Assembly (NCBI GenBank): GCA_045114175.1
Contig: JBGUJZ010000008.1
Coordinates: 1 to 11,915, forward strand
Origin: Cacconaster sp045114175
GTDB taxonomy: Bacteria > Bacteroidota > Bacteroidia > Bacteroidales > UBA932
Reading direction: 5' to 3'
Length of the DNA: 11,915 nt
Positions 1 through 6,865 of the stretch are shown piece by piece. A program made the position numbers and the translations under genes. The first letter of the stretch is position 1. Every line of letters starts with the position of its first letter. The notes under the pieces are model-generated. The model was not told the origin of the DNA. It made no database searches and saw only the letters and a program-made list of their open reading frames with translations.

Positions 1-929
1 GAGGTTCCGGAGGTATTGACGTAGAGGTAGTTCAGGATGAAGTTGTCGCCAAAGCGGCCAATCCCCCACTTCTCTTTGAGAGCCGGATAATCACGCTCGA
101 AGAGCTTGTTGGAGATGCAGGCAATGCCGATTCGCTCGCCCGCATAACTGAAGATCTTGGAGCCGGAGAGCAGCAGCACATAGTTGTCCGTATAACGCGC
201 CACAGTGCTCTGGAACGGCGGCTGGAAAGGCACTGACATATCCTTGCGGAAGTCCATGCAGAGGTAAGCCATATCCTCGAGGATGATGACGTCGTATTTG
301 TTGGCCAGATCGCCGATGATGGCCAGCTCCTCCTCCGAGAGGCAGATCCATGCCGGATTGTTCGGGTTGGAATAGAGAATGGCGGCGATATTGCCCTCTT
401 TCAGGTAGGATTCGAGCTTGTCGCGCAGACTCTCGGCGCGATACTCATAGACATCAAAGAAGAGGTTCTTGATGCCCATAATGTCCGGCTGACGGCCGTG
501 AGCCGAGAAACCGGGGCAGAGATAAAGGATCGTATCCTTGCCCGGCTGCATCTGCGAGCATTCCAGAATACTGGTCATACTGCCCTGCATGGAGCCCACC
601 GTGGGGACGATGCACTTCGGGTCAATATCTACGTCAATAAATGCCTTGATAAAGCGAGACGCGTTCTTCTTAAGCTCGGAAATACCCTGCACCGGCGGAT
701 AGATGGAGGCATAGCCCTTATCCAGCGCTTCCTGCTGGGCTTTGATGCCGATCGGGCAGGCCGGAATGCCCGGCACACCAATCTCCAAGTGAGAAAAAGG
801 CTCTCCCTGCAGCTCTTCCAACTTGTTGCCAAGCATCTGGCACTGGCGGATGGAAGTGCGCGAGACGTCGTCTATATCCATTTCCGCAAGAATGCGGTCC
901 AATTCACTTTTTGCTATAGGTTTATCCAT
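1..929 (-). CDS. Class I/II PLP-dependent aminotransferase, partial (C-terminus cut by left window edge)
   Basis: This is a fold-type I aminotransferase that would move amino groups between amino acids and 2-oxoacids using pyridoxal phosphate. The frame is open from the ATG at 929 to the window edge, giving 309 residues of an expected 400 or so. Visible family marks are the NPNNPAW stretch (188-194, where most relatives have NPTG or NPxNPTG), Asp219 with Tyr222 (the D-x-x-Y that contacts the PLP ring), the Schiff-base lysine Lys258 in SGSKIFSYAG, and Arg266 in GERIG. It starts 8 bases after the iorB stop, so it is almost certainly the third gene of the iorA-iorB unit. From that position I infer that it makes or uses the arylpyruvates handled by IorAB, but its substrate cannot be read from sequence. 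No clear Shine-Dalgarno precedes the start. The family is certain; the substrate is not. Confidence 0.9.
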   Translation of the reverse strand, partial: MDKPIAKSELDRILAEMDIDDVSRTSIRQCQMLGNKLEELQGEPFSHLEIGVPGIPACPIGIKAQQEALDKGYASIYPPVQGISELKKNASRFIKAFIDVDIDPKCIVPTVGSMQGSMTSILECSQMQPGKDTILYLCPGFSAHGRQPDIMGIKNLFFDVYEYRAESLRDKLESYLKEGNIAAILYSNPNNPAWICLSEEELAIIGDLANKYDVIILEDMAYLCMDFRKDMSVPFQPPFQSTVARYTDNYVLLLSGSKIFSYAGERIGIACISNKLFERDYPALKEKWGIGRFGDNFILNYLYVNTSGT

Positions 930-937
930 GTTTCCAA

Positions 938-1516
938 TTATTTACGAGCCGATGCAAAACCTGCATCGAAGGCCTTGATGTTGGCTGCTACGATCTCCTC
1001 GCCCTTGCGGCCGAAGATGCGGCGAATACCTTCGCGCAGCTTGTCAGCATCCAGAATTTGCAGCATGGCTGCCATCGCACCCAGCAGAATCATGTTGGCG
1101 CTGCGAGGCGAATGAATCTCCTGCGCCATGGCGTCCACATCGAGCGCCACGCAGTGCGGGAACTTGTTCAATTCAGCCTTCACGGCCTCCATATCGGGGT
1201 AATTGGGAATATTGACGAAGGGTGCGGTATTGGTCACGATCCATCCCTCCGGAGCCAGCCAGGGCACGTAACGCAGGGCCTCCATGGGTTCCAAGGAGAC
1301 AATCAGGTCTGCGCAGCCGTGCGGGATGAGGTCGCTGTGAATGGGATCGGACGAGAGGCGAAGGTGCGACTGCACGTCTCCTCCGCGCTGGCTCATTCCG
1401 TGGACCTCGGCCTGCTTCAGGTAGAGCCCCTGCTCGAGGGCGGCCGAACCGATGACGGTGGCGATGGAGAGGATGCCTTGTCCTCCTACGCCGGCAAGTA
1501 TAATATCCTGTTTCAT
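938..1516 (-). CDS. iorB: Indolepyruvate ferredoxin oxidoreductase, beta subunit (IorB)
   Basis: IorB is the small subunit of the oxidoreductase that converts indolepyruvate and other arylpyruvates plus CoA to aryl-acetyl-CoA, CO2 and reduced ferredoxin in the cytoplasm. The 192-residue product is full length for the family and is the pyruvate:ferredoxin-oxidoreductase gamma-type domain. It has the glycine-rich GVGGQG motif at residues 9-14 and the conserved MSQRGGDV stretch around 41-48. Its ATG at 1516 lies one base after the iorA stop (TAA-T-ATG), so translation is probably coupled to iorA and the subunits made in equal amounts. The aminotransferase follows 8 bases downstream. It is distinguished from the gamma subunit at 8285-8830 by the HGMSQRGG context, typical of IorB, against the YGPEQRGG of the Vor/Kor type. 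Confidence 0.93.
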   Translation of the reverse strand: MKQDIILAGVGGQGILSIATVIGSAALEQGLYLKQAEVHGMSQRGGDVQSHLRLSSDPIHSDLIPHGCADLIVSLEPMEALRYVPWLAPEGWIVTNTAPFVNIPNYPDMEAVKAELNKFPHCVALDVDAMAQEIHSPRSANMILLGAMAAMLQILDADKLREGIRRIFGRKGEEIVAANIKAFDAGFASARK

Positions 1517-1517
1517 A

Positions 1518-3110
1518 TTACTTTTTAGCGTGACGTTTAGCGGTTTGGATGCACTCGCGGCGGCTTACGATAACCGAGACGCCGTGGTATTCGATTTCTT
1601 CGCGGATGACCTTTTCCATCTCCTCATAGTTCTTGGGGAGCGGAATGATGGTGCGGATGTGCTCCGGTTCTACGCCCAGTCCGGCGCAGATAGCCTCGAT
1701 ACGGCCGGTTCCGGCGGAATCCTGTCCACCCGTCATACCGGTGGTGAGGTTGTCCGAGATGCAGAGGGTGACATCTGCCTTGGCATTGACGGCATCCAGC
1801 AGACCGGTCATGCCGCTGTGGGTGAAGGTAGAATCGCCGATCACGCCTACAGCCGGCCAGAGACCGCTGTAAGCGGCGCCCTGAGCCATCGTGAAGGAGG
1901 CGCCCATCTCCACGCAGGTATCAACTGCATTGAGCGGAGCCATATAACCGAGCGTGTAGCAGCCGATATCGCTGAATACCTTGCCGCCCGGGTAGTTCTG
2001 CATCACGTGGTTGAGTGCAGTGTAGAAATCGCGGTGGCCGCAACCCTGGCAGAGTGCCGGCGGGCGCGGTGCAACCACCTGCGATGCGGGATATTCTGCA
2101 CGTGCGGGCAGGCCCAGCGCCTTGCGGACAGCATCCGGGTTGAGTTCGCCGTCACGGTTGACAGTGTTGTCGATACGCCCGAGAATCTTGGTAGCCGTGG
2201 GGAAAACGCCGCGCAGGCGCTCTTCTACCAGCGGCTGACCCTCCTCCAGAACGAGGATGGTATCGGTCATTCCGGAGAGTTTGAGTGCCAGGGCGCGCGG
2301 GAACGGATACTGGGAGACCTTGAGCACCGGATACGGGCAACCGTCCGGGTAGTTTTCCATCAGATAGTTGTAGGCGATGCCGCAGGCAATGATACCCATG
2401 CTGTGGTCCGGACCGTCGGTCAGACAGTTGAAAGGCGAAGCAACGGCATCCTCCTCAAAGGTTGCATAGTCCTTGATGAGCTGGCGGTTGCGTACGCGTG
2501 CATTGACCGGCAGGGTGACCCACTGGCGCGGATTGGCCGGGGTATGCATCTCATTCTGGGTGCGATATTCGGGGCTTTCCGTCACTACGGCACGGGAATG
2601 GGCCATACGGGTGGTCAGGCGCATCATAACGGGAATGCCGCGTTTCTCGGAGTAGTCAAATGCCGCGCGGGTCATCTCGTACGCCTCCTGCTGACTGGAG
2701 GGTTCGAAGACCGGAATCATGGCAAAGGCACCCAAGAAACGGGAATCCTGCTCATTCTGCGAGCTGTGCATGGAGGGATCGTCGCAAGCTGCTACGACCA
2801 GACCGCCGTTGGCGCCGGTCATCGCGGAGCCCATGAAGGGATCCATGCAGACGTTCATACCCACATGCTTCATGCAGACAAGCGCACGCTTGCCGGCGTA
2901 GGACATGCCCAGGGCGCCCTCCATCGCGGTCTTCTCGTTGCTGGACCAGAGGCGGTGTACGTTTCCCTCCTTTGCGAGCGGGTGGCTCTGAATAAATTCT
3001 GTAATCTCAGTGGAAGGTGTGCCTGGATAGGCATAGACGCCGCTCAAACCTGCGTGCAGAGCGCCGAGCGCCACGGCTTCATCTCCCAAAAGTAGTTGTT
3101 TCTCAGCCAT
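1518..3110 (-). CDS. iorA: Indolepyruvate ferredoxin oxidoreductase, alpha subunit (IorA) without C-terminal ferredoxin domain
   Basis: IorA is the catalytic, thiamine-diphosphate subunit that decarboxylates arylpyruvates and passes electrons to ferredoxin. The 530 residues contain the N-terminal pyrimidine-binding domain (LLLGDEAVALGA near residue 6, then YPGTPSTE), a middle domain, and a C-terminal TPP domain. That domain starts at the CxxC motif CQGCGHR (Cys354, Cys357) and has GDSTF at 425-429, with the partner DN at 453-454 followed by TTGMTGGQ. Archaeal IorA is usually over 600 residues because it ends in a 2[4Fe-4S] ferredoxin domain. Here the protein stops soon after the SRREC segment and no CxxCxxC motif exists, so the iron-sulfur clusters must come from another protein. 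The start at 3110 lies about 55 bases after the predicted transcription start. It is first in an operon with iorB (one base apart) and the aminotransferase. Confidence 0.94.
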   Translation of the reverse strand: MAEKQLLLGDEAVALGALHAGLSGVYAYPGTPSTEITEFIQSHPLAKEGNVHRLWSSNEKTAMEGALGMSYAGKRALVCMKHVGMNVCMDPFMGSAMTGANGGLVVAACDDPSMHSSQNEQDSRFLGAFAMIPVFEPSSQQEAYEMTRAAFDYSEKRGIPVMMRLTTRMAHSRAVVTESPEYRTQNEMHTPANPRQWVTLPVNARVRNRQLIKDYATFEEDAVASPFNCLTDGPDHSMGIIACGIAYNYLMENYPDGCPYPVLKVSQYPFPRALALKLSGMTDTILVLEEGQPLVEERLRGVFPTATKILGRIDNTVNRDGELNPDAVRKALGLPARAEYPASQVVAPRPPALCQGCGHRDFYTALNHVMQNYPGGKVFSDIGCYTLGYMAPLNAVDTCVEMGASFTMAQGAAYSGLWPAVGVIGDSTFTHSGMTGLLDAVNAKADVTLCISDNLTTGMTGGQDSAGTGRIEAICAGLGVEPEHIRTIIPLPKNYEEMEKVIREEIEYHGVSVIVSRRECIQTAKRHAKK

Positions 3111-3170
3111 ATTATTTTGGTTATTTTCTTATCTTTGTGCGACGAATTACTTCATCGTTTTGCTAAACCA

Positions 3171-3201
3171 CAAAGTTAACAAATTGAAGTCAATTTCCAA
3201 A
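3171..3201 (-). promoter_or_regulatory. Consensus Bacteroidota promoter of the iorA-iorB-aminotransferase operon
   Basis: On the minus strand TTTG (3201-3198) is followed after exactly 19 bases by TAACTTTG (3178-3171), a perfect match to the Bacteroides -33 TTTG / -7 TAnnTTTG consensus. Transcription would start near 3165, leaving a leader of about 55 bases before the iorA ATG. Two inverted repeats overlap it: one fills the spacer and one covers the -33 element. Confidence 0.7.
3181..3196. repeat. Perfect inverted repeat (7-bp arms, 2-base centre) inside the iorA promoter spacer
   Basis: The sequence reads AAATTGA-AG-TCAATTT, a perfect dyad. It lies wholly between the -33 and -7 elements of the iorA promoter, the place where a bound repressor would block the polymerase. 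It shares two bases with the next palindrome. The sequence is directly visible; the operator role is inferred, and AT-rich DNA can form such dyads by chance. Confidence 0.55.
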
Positions 3202-3213
3202 TTACATTTGGAA
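3195..3213. repeat. Perfect inverted repeat (8-bp arms, 3-base centre) shared by the divergent iorA and mnmE promoters
   Basis: The sequence reads TTCCAAAT-TAC-ATTTGGAA, a perfect dyad with 8-bp arms. The left arm contains the iorA -33 element (TTTG on the minus strand, 3201-3198). The right part contains a TACATTTG -7-like element for mnmE (3203-3210). A dimeric regulator bound here could touch both promoters. No regulator gene is adjacent and I cannot assign a family. Confidence 0.55.
3203..3210 (+). promoter_or_regulatory. Candidate -7 element of the mnmE operon promoter
   Basis: TACATTTG matches the TAnnTTTG consensus and lies about 33 bases before the mnmE ATG, giving a short leader starting near 3215. 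No TTTG sits at the ideal 19-base distance; the nearest is a TTG at 3184-3186. A second match, TATCTTTG at 3130-3137, also lacks a -33 partner. The call is therefore weaker than the iorA promoter. Confidence 0.4.
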
Positions 3214-3242
3214 TCGTAGCTAAATCCGTCATTTTTGCAAGG

Positions 3243-4637
3243 ATGCGAACGGTTTTTGACGATACAATCTGCGCTCCTGCTACCGCTGCCGGTGGTGCGC
3301 TTTCCTTCATTCGGGTGAGCGGCCCCGCGGCTGCTGCCAAGGTTTCTGCAATTTTCAGTACTTCGCTCACCGATGCACCCGGTTATACCTTGCACTTCGG
3401 CACGATTCACGATGGCGATACGGTAATCGATGAGGTCGTTGCGGCCGTCTATCGCAGCCCCCACTCCTACACCGGAGAAGATTGCGTGGAGATCTCCTGC
3501 CACGGTTCCACTTATATCGTTTCCCGAATTCTGGAACTGCTTACGGCTTCCGGCGTCCGGATGGCCGAGCCCGGTGAATTCACCCAGCGTGCCTTTCTGG
3601 CCGGCAAGATGGACCTCACGCAGGCAGAGGCAGTGGCCGATGTGATTGCTTCACAAACCGCTGCCGCTCACCGTGTTGCACTCAACCAGCTCCGGGGCGG
3701 ATTCAGCGATGAACTCTCCGGGATGAGGGAAGAGCTGCTGGAGATTGCCTCCCTGATTGAATTGGAGCTGGACTTTGGCGAAGAAGATGTGGAATTTGCC
3801 GACCGCAGCCGCTTGAGCAACCTGCTCTCGCTGGTCCGTTCACACATCTGTCGGCTGATCGAAAGTTTTCGTTTGGGTAACGCTATCAAAAACGGTGTGC
3901 CAGTGGCGATTGTCGGCAAGACAAATGCCGGTAAAAGTACCCTTTTGAATGCGCTCCTCGGCGAGGATCGCGCCATCGTTTCGGAGATTCCGGGCACCAC
4001 CCGCGATACCATAGAAGAGACCTTTAATATAGACGGGACGCTCTTCCGCCTGATCGATACTGCCGGCCTGCGCGAAAGCGAGGATCGAATCGAGCAAATC
4101 GGCATTTCCCGTGCATACGAGAAGCTGGCAACCGCTCAAATCGTCATCGGGATGCTCGATCTGACCGCCTCCCTGCCCGATCTGGTGGCCAGCGCCTGGC
4201 AGATTGCCGACGCCCTGACGGGCGGCCAGCGGTTGATCCTGTGGCTCAATAAGGTGGATGCCGTGGGTGCCGCTTCGCTTTCAGCTGCACAGGCCGCGCT
4301 GAATGAGCTCTCCACTGCCCGCAATGCGGCACTGTTGACGGGTTCTGCCCGCGAAGGAACCGGACTGGACACGCTGCGTGAGGCACTTTCATCAACTTGG
4401 AACAGCCTGGGCAACGCCTCCGAATCCACTCTGGTTACCAACACCCGCCATTTGGAGGCCCTCCGGCTTGCCGATGAGGCCCTCAGCCGCGTAGAATCCG
4501 GCTTGGGCAACGTCCCCACCGATTTGCTGGCCCAGGACCTCCGTGAGGCCCTCTACCACATCGGTGCCATCACCGGCGAAGTAACTGACACGGAGATTCT
4601 TAACAATATCTTCAGCCACTTCTGCATCGGGAAGTAG
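3243..4637 (+). CDS. mnmE: tRNA modification GTPase MnmE (TrmE)
   Basis: MnmE is a potassium-dependent GTPase that works with MnmG (GidA) to place a carboxymethylaminomethyl (or related) group on wobble uridine 34 of certain tRNAs. The 464-residue product is full length. It has the N-terminal tetrahydrofolate-binding domain (DTICAPATAAGGALSFIRVSG at the start), the helical domain, and an inserted G domain. The G motifs are GKTNAGKST (225-233), GTTRDT (251-256), DTAGLR (272-277), NKVD (336-339) and a SAREG loop near 370. It ends in the diagnostic FCIGK with the conserved cysteine Cys461. The start follows 'GCAAGG' directly, with no properly spaced Shine-Dalgarno. It heads a plus-strand run of five genes, divergent from iorA; phzF begins 27 bases after its stop. 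Confidence 0.98.
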   Translation: MRTVFDDTICAPATAAGGALSFIRVSGPAAAAKVSAIFSTSLTDAPGYTLHFGTIHDGDTVIDEVVAAVYRSPHSYTGEDCVEISCHGSTYIVSRILELLTASGVRMAEPGEFTQRAFLAGKMDLTQAEAVADVIASQTAAAHRVALNQLRGGFSDELSGMREELLEIASLIELELDFGEEDVEFADRSRLSNLLSLVRSHICRLIESFRLGNAIKNGVPVAIVGKTNAGKSTLLNALLGEDRAIVSEIPGTTRDTIEETFNIDGTLFRLIDTAGLRESEDRIEQIGISRAYEKLATAQIVIGMLDLTASLPDLVASAWQIADALTGGQRLILWLNKVDAVGAASLSAAQAALNELSTARNAALLTGSAREGTGLDTLREALSSTWNSLGNASESTLVTNTRHLEALRLADEALSRVESGLGNVPTDLLAQDLREALYHIGAITGEVTDTEILNNIFSHFCIGK

Positions 4638-4664
4638 TAGATTATCAACAAGTCAAGTGACGGA

Positions 4665-5450
4665 ATGAAACAGTATATCGCAGATGCCTTTACAGAGTCC
4701 CTGTTTGGGGGAAATCCGGCGGCGGTGGTGCCGTGCCGGAAGATGCCCCTCCCGGAACAGATGCAGGCCATTGCTATTGAGAATAACTACTCTGAAACGG
4801 CTTTCGTGGTTAAGACTGCGCCCGGGCAGTACCAGCTGAAGTGGTTTACACCGGGTTGTGAGGTGGATTTGTGCGGCCACGCTACGCTGGCAACGGCATT
4901 TGTGCTGCATCAATACGTGGATCCTGGCGTCCGCGAGATGCATTTCCAGACGCTGAGCGGCGAACTGATTGTCCGCGCAGGCGAGGAGGGCTACACGCTG
5001 GATTTCCCGATGGGGACGCTGGAAACAATTCCGTTATCCGACCGAATTCTGGCCGCCACCAACGGCTTGGCACGCGAAGCATGGATTGGGGGCGATAACA
5101 TAATTGTTCTGCTCCCATCCGAGGATGAACTGGCGCAGTTAAAGCCTGATTTTGATGCGATTATGCAGCTGGATAGCGAAGGCCTGATCATGACGGCCCC
5201 CTCTACCCGATTCGATTTTGTATCACGCTGCTTCTTCCCCAAGCAAAGCATTCCGGAAGATCCGGTTACGGGTAGCGCTCACACCTGGCTGACGCCGCTC
5301 TGGGCTGAAAAGCTGGCAAAGCAATCCATGACGGCCAAGCAGGTTTCCCGTCGCGGAGGGATCCTGAAAGTCTCACTCAACGGCGACCGTGTTCTCATCA
5401 CCGGAAAGGCTGTGCTCTTTATGGCGGGCGATATTCCTTTTGACTTGTAA
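4665..5450 (+). CDS. PhzF family isomerase/epimerase-like protein
   Basis: This belongs to the PhzF / diaminopimelate-epimerase fold family, named for the isomerase step of phenazine synthesis. Most members outside phenazine clusters have unknown substrates, and no other phz gene is present here, so a phenazine role is unlikely. The 261-residue product is near the usual 260-300. Family motifs are GGNPAAVV (15-22), NNYSETAF with the catalytic-type Glu44, the CGHAT loop (70-74), and DPVTGSAH (199-206), which closes the second half of the pseudo-symmetric fold. It lies between mnmE (27 bases upstream) and a lipoprotein gene (11 bases downstream), probably in one transcript. A metabolite-repair or isomerase role beside ridA is an inference only. 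Confidence 0.9.
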   Translation: MKQYIADAFTESLFGGNPAAVVPCRKMPLPEQMQAIAIENNYSETAFVVKTAPGQYQLKWFTPGCEVDLCGHATLATAFVLHQYVDPGVREMHFQTLSGELIVRAGEEGYTLDFPMGTLETIPLSDRILAATNGLAREAWIGGDNIIVLLPSEDELAQLKPDFDAIMQLDSEGLIMTAPSTRFDFVSRCFFPKQSIPEDPVTGSAHTWLTPLWAEKLAKQSMTAKQVSRRGGILKVSLNGDRVLITGKAVLFMAGDIPFDL

Positions 5451-5461
5451 CGAAGTAAGAT

Positions 5462-6127
5462 ATGAAGAAAATGAAGAAACTCCTACTCATATTTTGTGTC
5501 TTGATCCTGGCCGCTAGCTGCGGTCAGAAAAAGGATTGCCTGCGCAATGGCGACCTTATCTTTGTGGGGCTTCCCCTTGGCTACCAGGCGGAAACCGGCA
5601 CGATAGATGAGGCTATCGCTGCCGCAACCGCACAGGAAGGCGTGCTGAACCTGATTCACGTGGCCATCGCAGAAGTCGATGCTGACAGTGTCTGGATCAT
5701 CGATGCCACTATTGCACACGGCGTGGATCGTCATCCCCTCGAGGTCTTTCTCAAGGACTTCACCCTCCCCGACGGCAGCTATCCCGAGTTTATCATCAAA
5801 CGCGTAAAAGGTGTTGATGCAAATGCGGCTGTAGAAAAGGCCAAAACCTTCTGCGGACGCGGCTATGATATGTATTTCCTGGCTGGTAATGAAGAGCTTT
5901 ACTGCTCGGAACTGGTTCAGCGGTGCTATCTGGACAAGGCTGGGAACCAGGTATTTGAAAGCGAGCCCATGAACTTCTGCGCGCCGGATGGCACCATGCC
6001 GCCCTACTGGATCTGGCTCTTTGCCAAGCTGGGTATGGAGATTCCCCAGGGACAGCCCGGCACCAATCCCCAGCGGATGTCGCAGGCTCCCGTATTACAA
6101 GAAGTATCCGCTCAATTACTGCCATGA
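5462..6127 (+). CDS. Lipoprotein of the YiiX / permuted NlpC-P60-like cysteine hydrolase family
   Basis: This 221-residue protein begins with a lipoprotein signal: a lysine-rich start, a hydrophobic stretch (7-18), and a lipobox ending LAASC with Cys20 as the predicted lipidated residue. It should be anchored in an envelope membrane. The mature part follows the YiiX/YaeF pattern, a circularly permuted papain-like NlpC/P60 fold. GDLIF is at 30-34, the histidine in IHVAIAE (His66) plays the catalytic-histidine role, and ELYCSELV supplies the nucleophile Cys148. The residue order His-then-Cys is the permuted one. Members are thought to cleave amide or ester bonds in peptidoglycan, lipids or proteins; the substrate here is unknown. 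Its stop overlaps the start of the next gene by 4 bases (ATGA), indicating coupled translation. Confidence 0.85.
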   Translation: MKKMKKLLLIFCVLILAASCGQKKDCLRNGDLIFVGLPLGYQAETGTIDEAIAAATAQEGVLNLIHVAIAEVDADSVWIIDATIAHGVDRHPLEVFLKDFTLPDGSYPEFIIKRVKGVDANAAVEKAKTFCGRGYDMYFLAGNEELYCSELVQRCYLDKAGNQVFESEPMNFCAPDGTMPPYWIWLFAKLGMEIPQGQPGTNPQRMSQAPVLQEVSAQLLP

Positions 6128-6432
6128 ACGTACGCATTACCGCCATCTGCCAGACGGAGTATCCGGAACTGATGGCAAAATATGAAAATACGATTGAACA
6201 CACGTGTGACGTCCAGAAAGGTCAGACGTGGATTTCTGTTGACGGCAAATGCCCGGAAGGGTTCTGCTTCTCCGCTTGGAACTCTGTGCGGGAGTATGTG
6301 GAGGCGCTTTCGCGAGGCGAAGGAAACTTCTTTGATGGCTGGATGAAGAATCCCATGAGCGCCATGATCAGCTGCAACGACGGTTTCCGCCCCGTCAGCT
6401 TCTATTTGGAACTAATCGAAAACCAAGAATAA
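6124..6432 (+). CDS. TIGR04076 family small cysteine-containing protein
   Basis: This is a 102-residue cytoplasmic-looking protein without a signal peptide. The pattern CPEGFCFSAW (43-52) and the C-terminal SCNDGFRPVSF (83-93) match what I know of the TIGR04076 family, small proteins of unknown function. Five cysteines (9, 28, 43, 48, 84) suggest metal or redox chemistry, but that is inference. Its ATG overlaps the stop of the lipoprotein gene in an ATGA junction, and ridA begins two bases after its stop, so the three are very likely made from one transcript with coupled translation. No function can be stated. Confidence 0.8.
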   Translation: MNVRITAICQTEYPELMAKYENTIEHTCDVQKGQTWISVDGKCPEGFCFSAWNSVREYVEALSRGEGNFFDGWMKNPMSAMISCNDGFRPVSFYLELIENQE

Positions 6433-6434
6433 CT

Positions 6435-6812
6435 ATGAAACCTATTCAAACCAATAACGCGCCGGCGGCTATCGGACCTTATAGCCAGGCGATTGACAGT
6501 GGTGCAGGCATCGTTTTCGTAAGCGGACAGTTGCCGATTGATCCGGCAACGGGCGCATTCCCGGAAGGTGGCGTCAAAGAGCAGACCCACCAGAGCCTGC
6601 TGAACGCAAAAGCCATTTTAGAGGCAGCTGGCCTCGGACTGGGTAATGTGGTCAAGACTACGGTATTTCTCGCGTCTATGGCCGATTTTGCAGCCATGAA
6701 CGAGGTGTATGCCCAGTTCTTCACGGCTCCCTTCCCTGCCCGCAGCGCTGTAGCTGTCAAAACGCTCCCCAAAGACGCGCTGGTAGAGATAGAGTGCATC
6801 GCTGCCAAGTAA
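6435..6812 (+). CDS. ridA: RidA family reactive imine/enamine deaminase
   Basis: RidA hydrolyses reactive 2-imino/enamine acids such as 2-aminoacrylate released by PLP enzymes, giving 2-oxoacids and ammonia and protecting PLP enzymes (including branched-chain aminotransferase) from damage. The 125 residues are the normal length for the YjgF/YER057c/UK114 family. It shows the N-terminal AIGPYSQA (12-19), FVSGQLPID (28-36), FPARSAVAV with the substrate-binding Arg103, and VEIECIA with Glu118/Glu120 at the active-site edge. It starts two bases after the upstream stop and is the last gene of the mnmE run; a strong hairpin terminator lies 18 bases beyond its stop. The two aminotransferases in this window are plausible clients, but that link is inferred from proximity. 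Confidence 0.95.
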   Translation: MKPIQTNNAPAAIGPYSQAIDSGAGIVFVSGQLPIDPATGAFPEGGVKEQTHQSLLNAKAILEAAGLGLGNVVKTTVFLASMADFAAMNEVYAQFFTAPFPARSAVAVKTLPKDALVEIECIAAK

Positions 6813-6829
6813 TTGAGAGTATCCCGTAT

Positions 6830-6865
6830 AAAAAGAAAAGCGCTGGATCAGCGCTTTTCTTTTTT
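6830..6865. terminator. Bidirectional intrinsic terminator between ridA and the acyltransferase gene
   Basis: A perfect hairpin has arms AGAAAAGCGCTG (6834-6845) and CAGCGCTTTTCT (6849-6860) around the loop GAT. It is extended by five A:T pairs on the outside, so there is a U-tract in either reading direction. It ends the plus-strand mnmE-ridA run and, on the minus strand, the AbrB-acyltransferase unit. The stop codon and last codons of the acyltransferase (6848 onward) lie inside the stem. Confidence 0.9.

Noticed and set aside
1452..3095. A 547-codon open frame on the plus strand opposite iorA and the iorB junction
   Set aside because: It is antisense to a clearly homologous gene pair, its translation is low-complexity (rich in Gly, Ala, His, Arg) with no family motif, and similar long antisense frames occur opposite vorA and ilvE. 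This is an effect of codon bias in a GC-richer genome.
3130..3137. TATCTTTG as the main mnmE promoter -7 element
   Set aside because: It matches TAnnTTTG, but no TTTG lies near the -33 distance and it sits over 100 bases from mnmE. It is kept only as a secondary possibility.
3147..3503. A 118-codon minus-strand frame running from mnmE into the iorA leader
   Set aside because: It is antisense to the conserved mnmE N-terminus, contains the iorA promoter, and has no homology I recognise.
4665..5450. Phenazine biosynthesis cluster suggested by the PhzF-family gene
   Set aside because: No other phenazine genes are present, and the PhzF fold family is widespread with unrelated or unknown roles.
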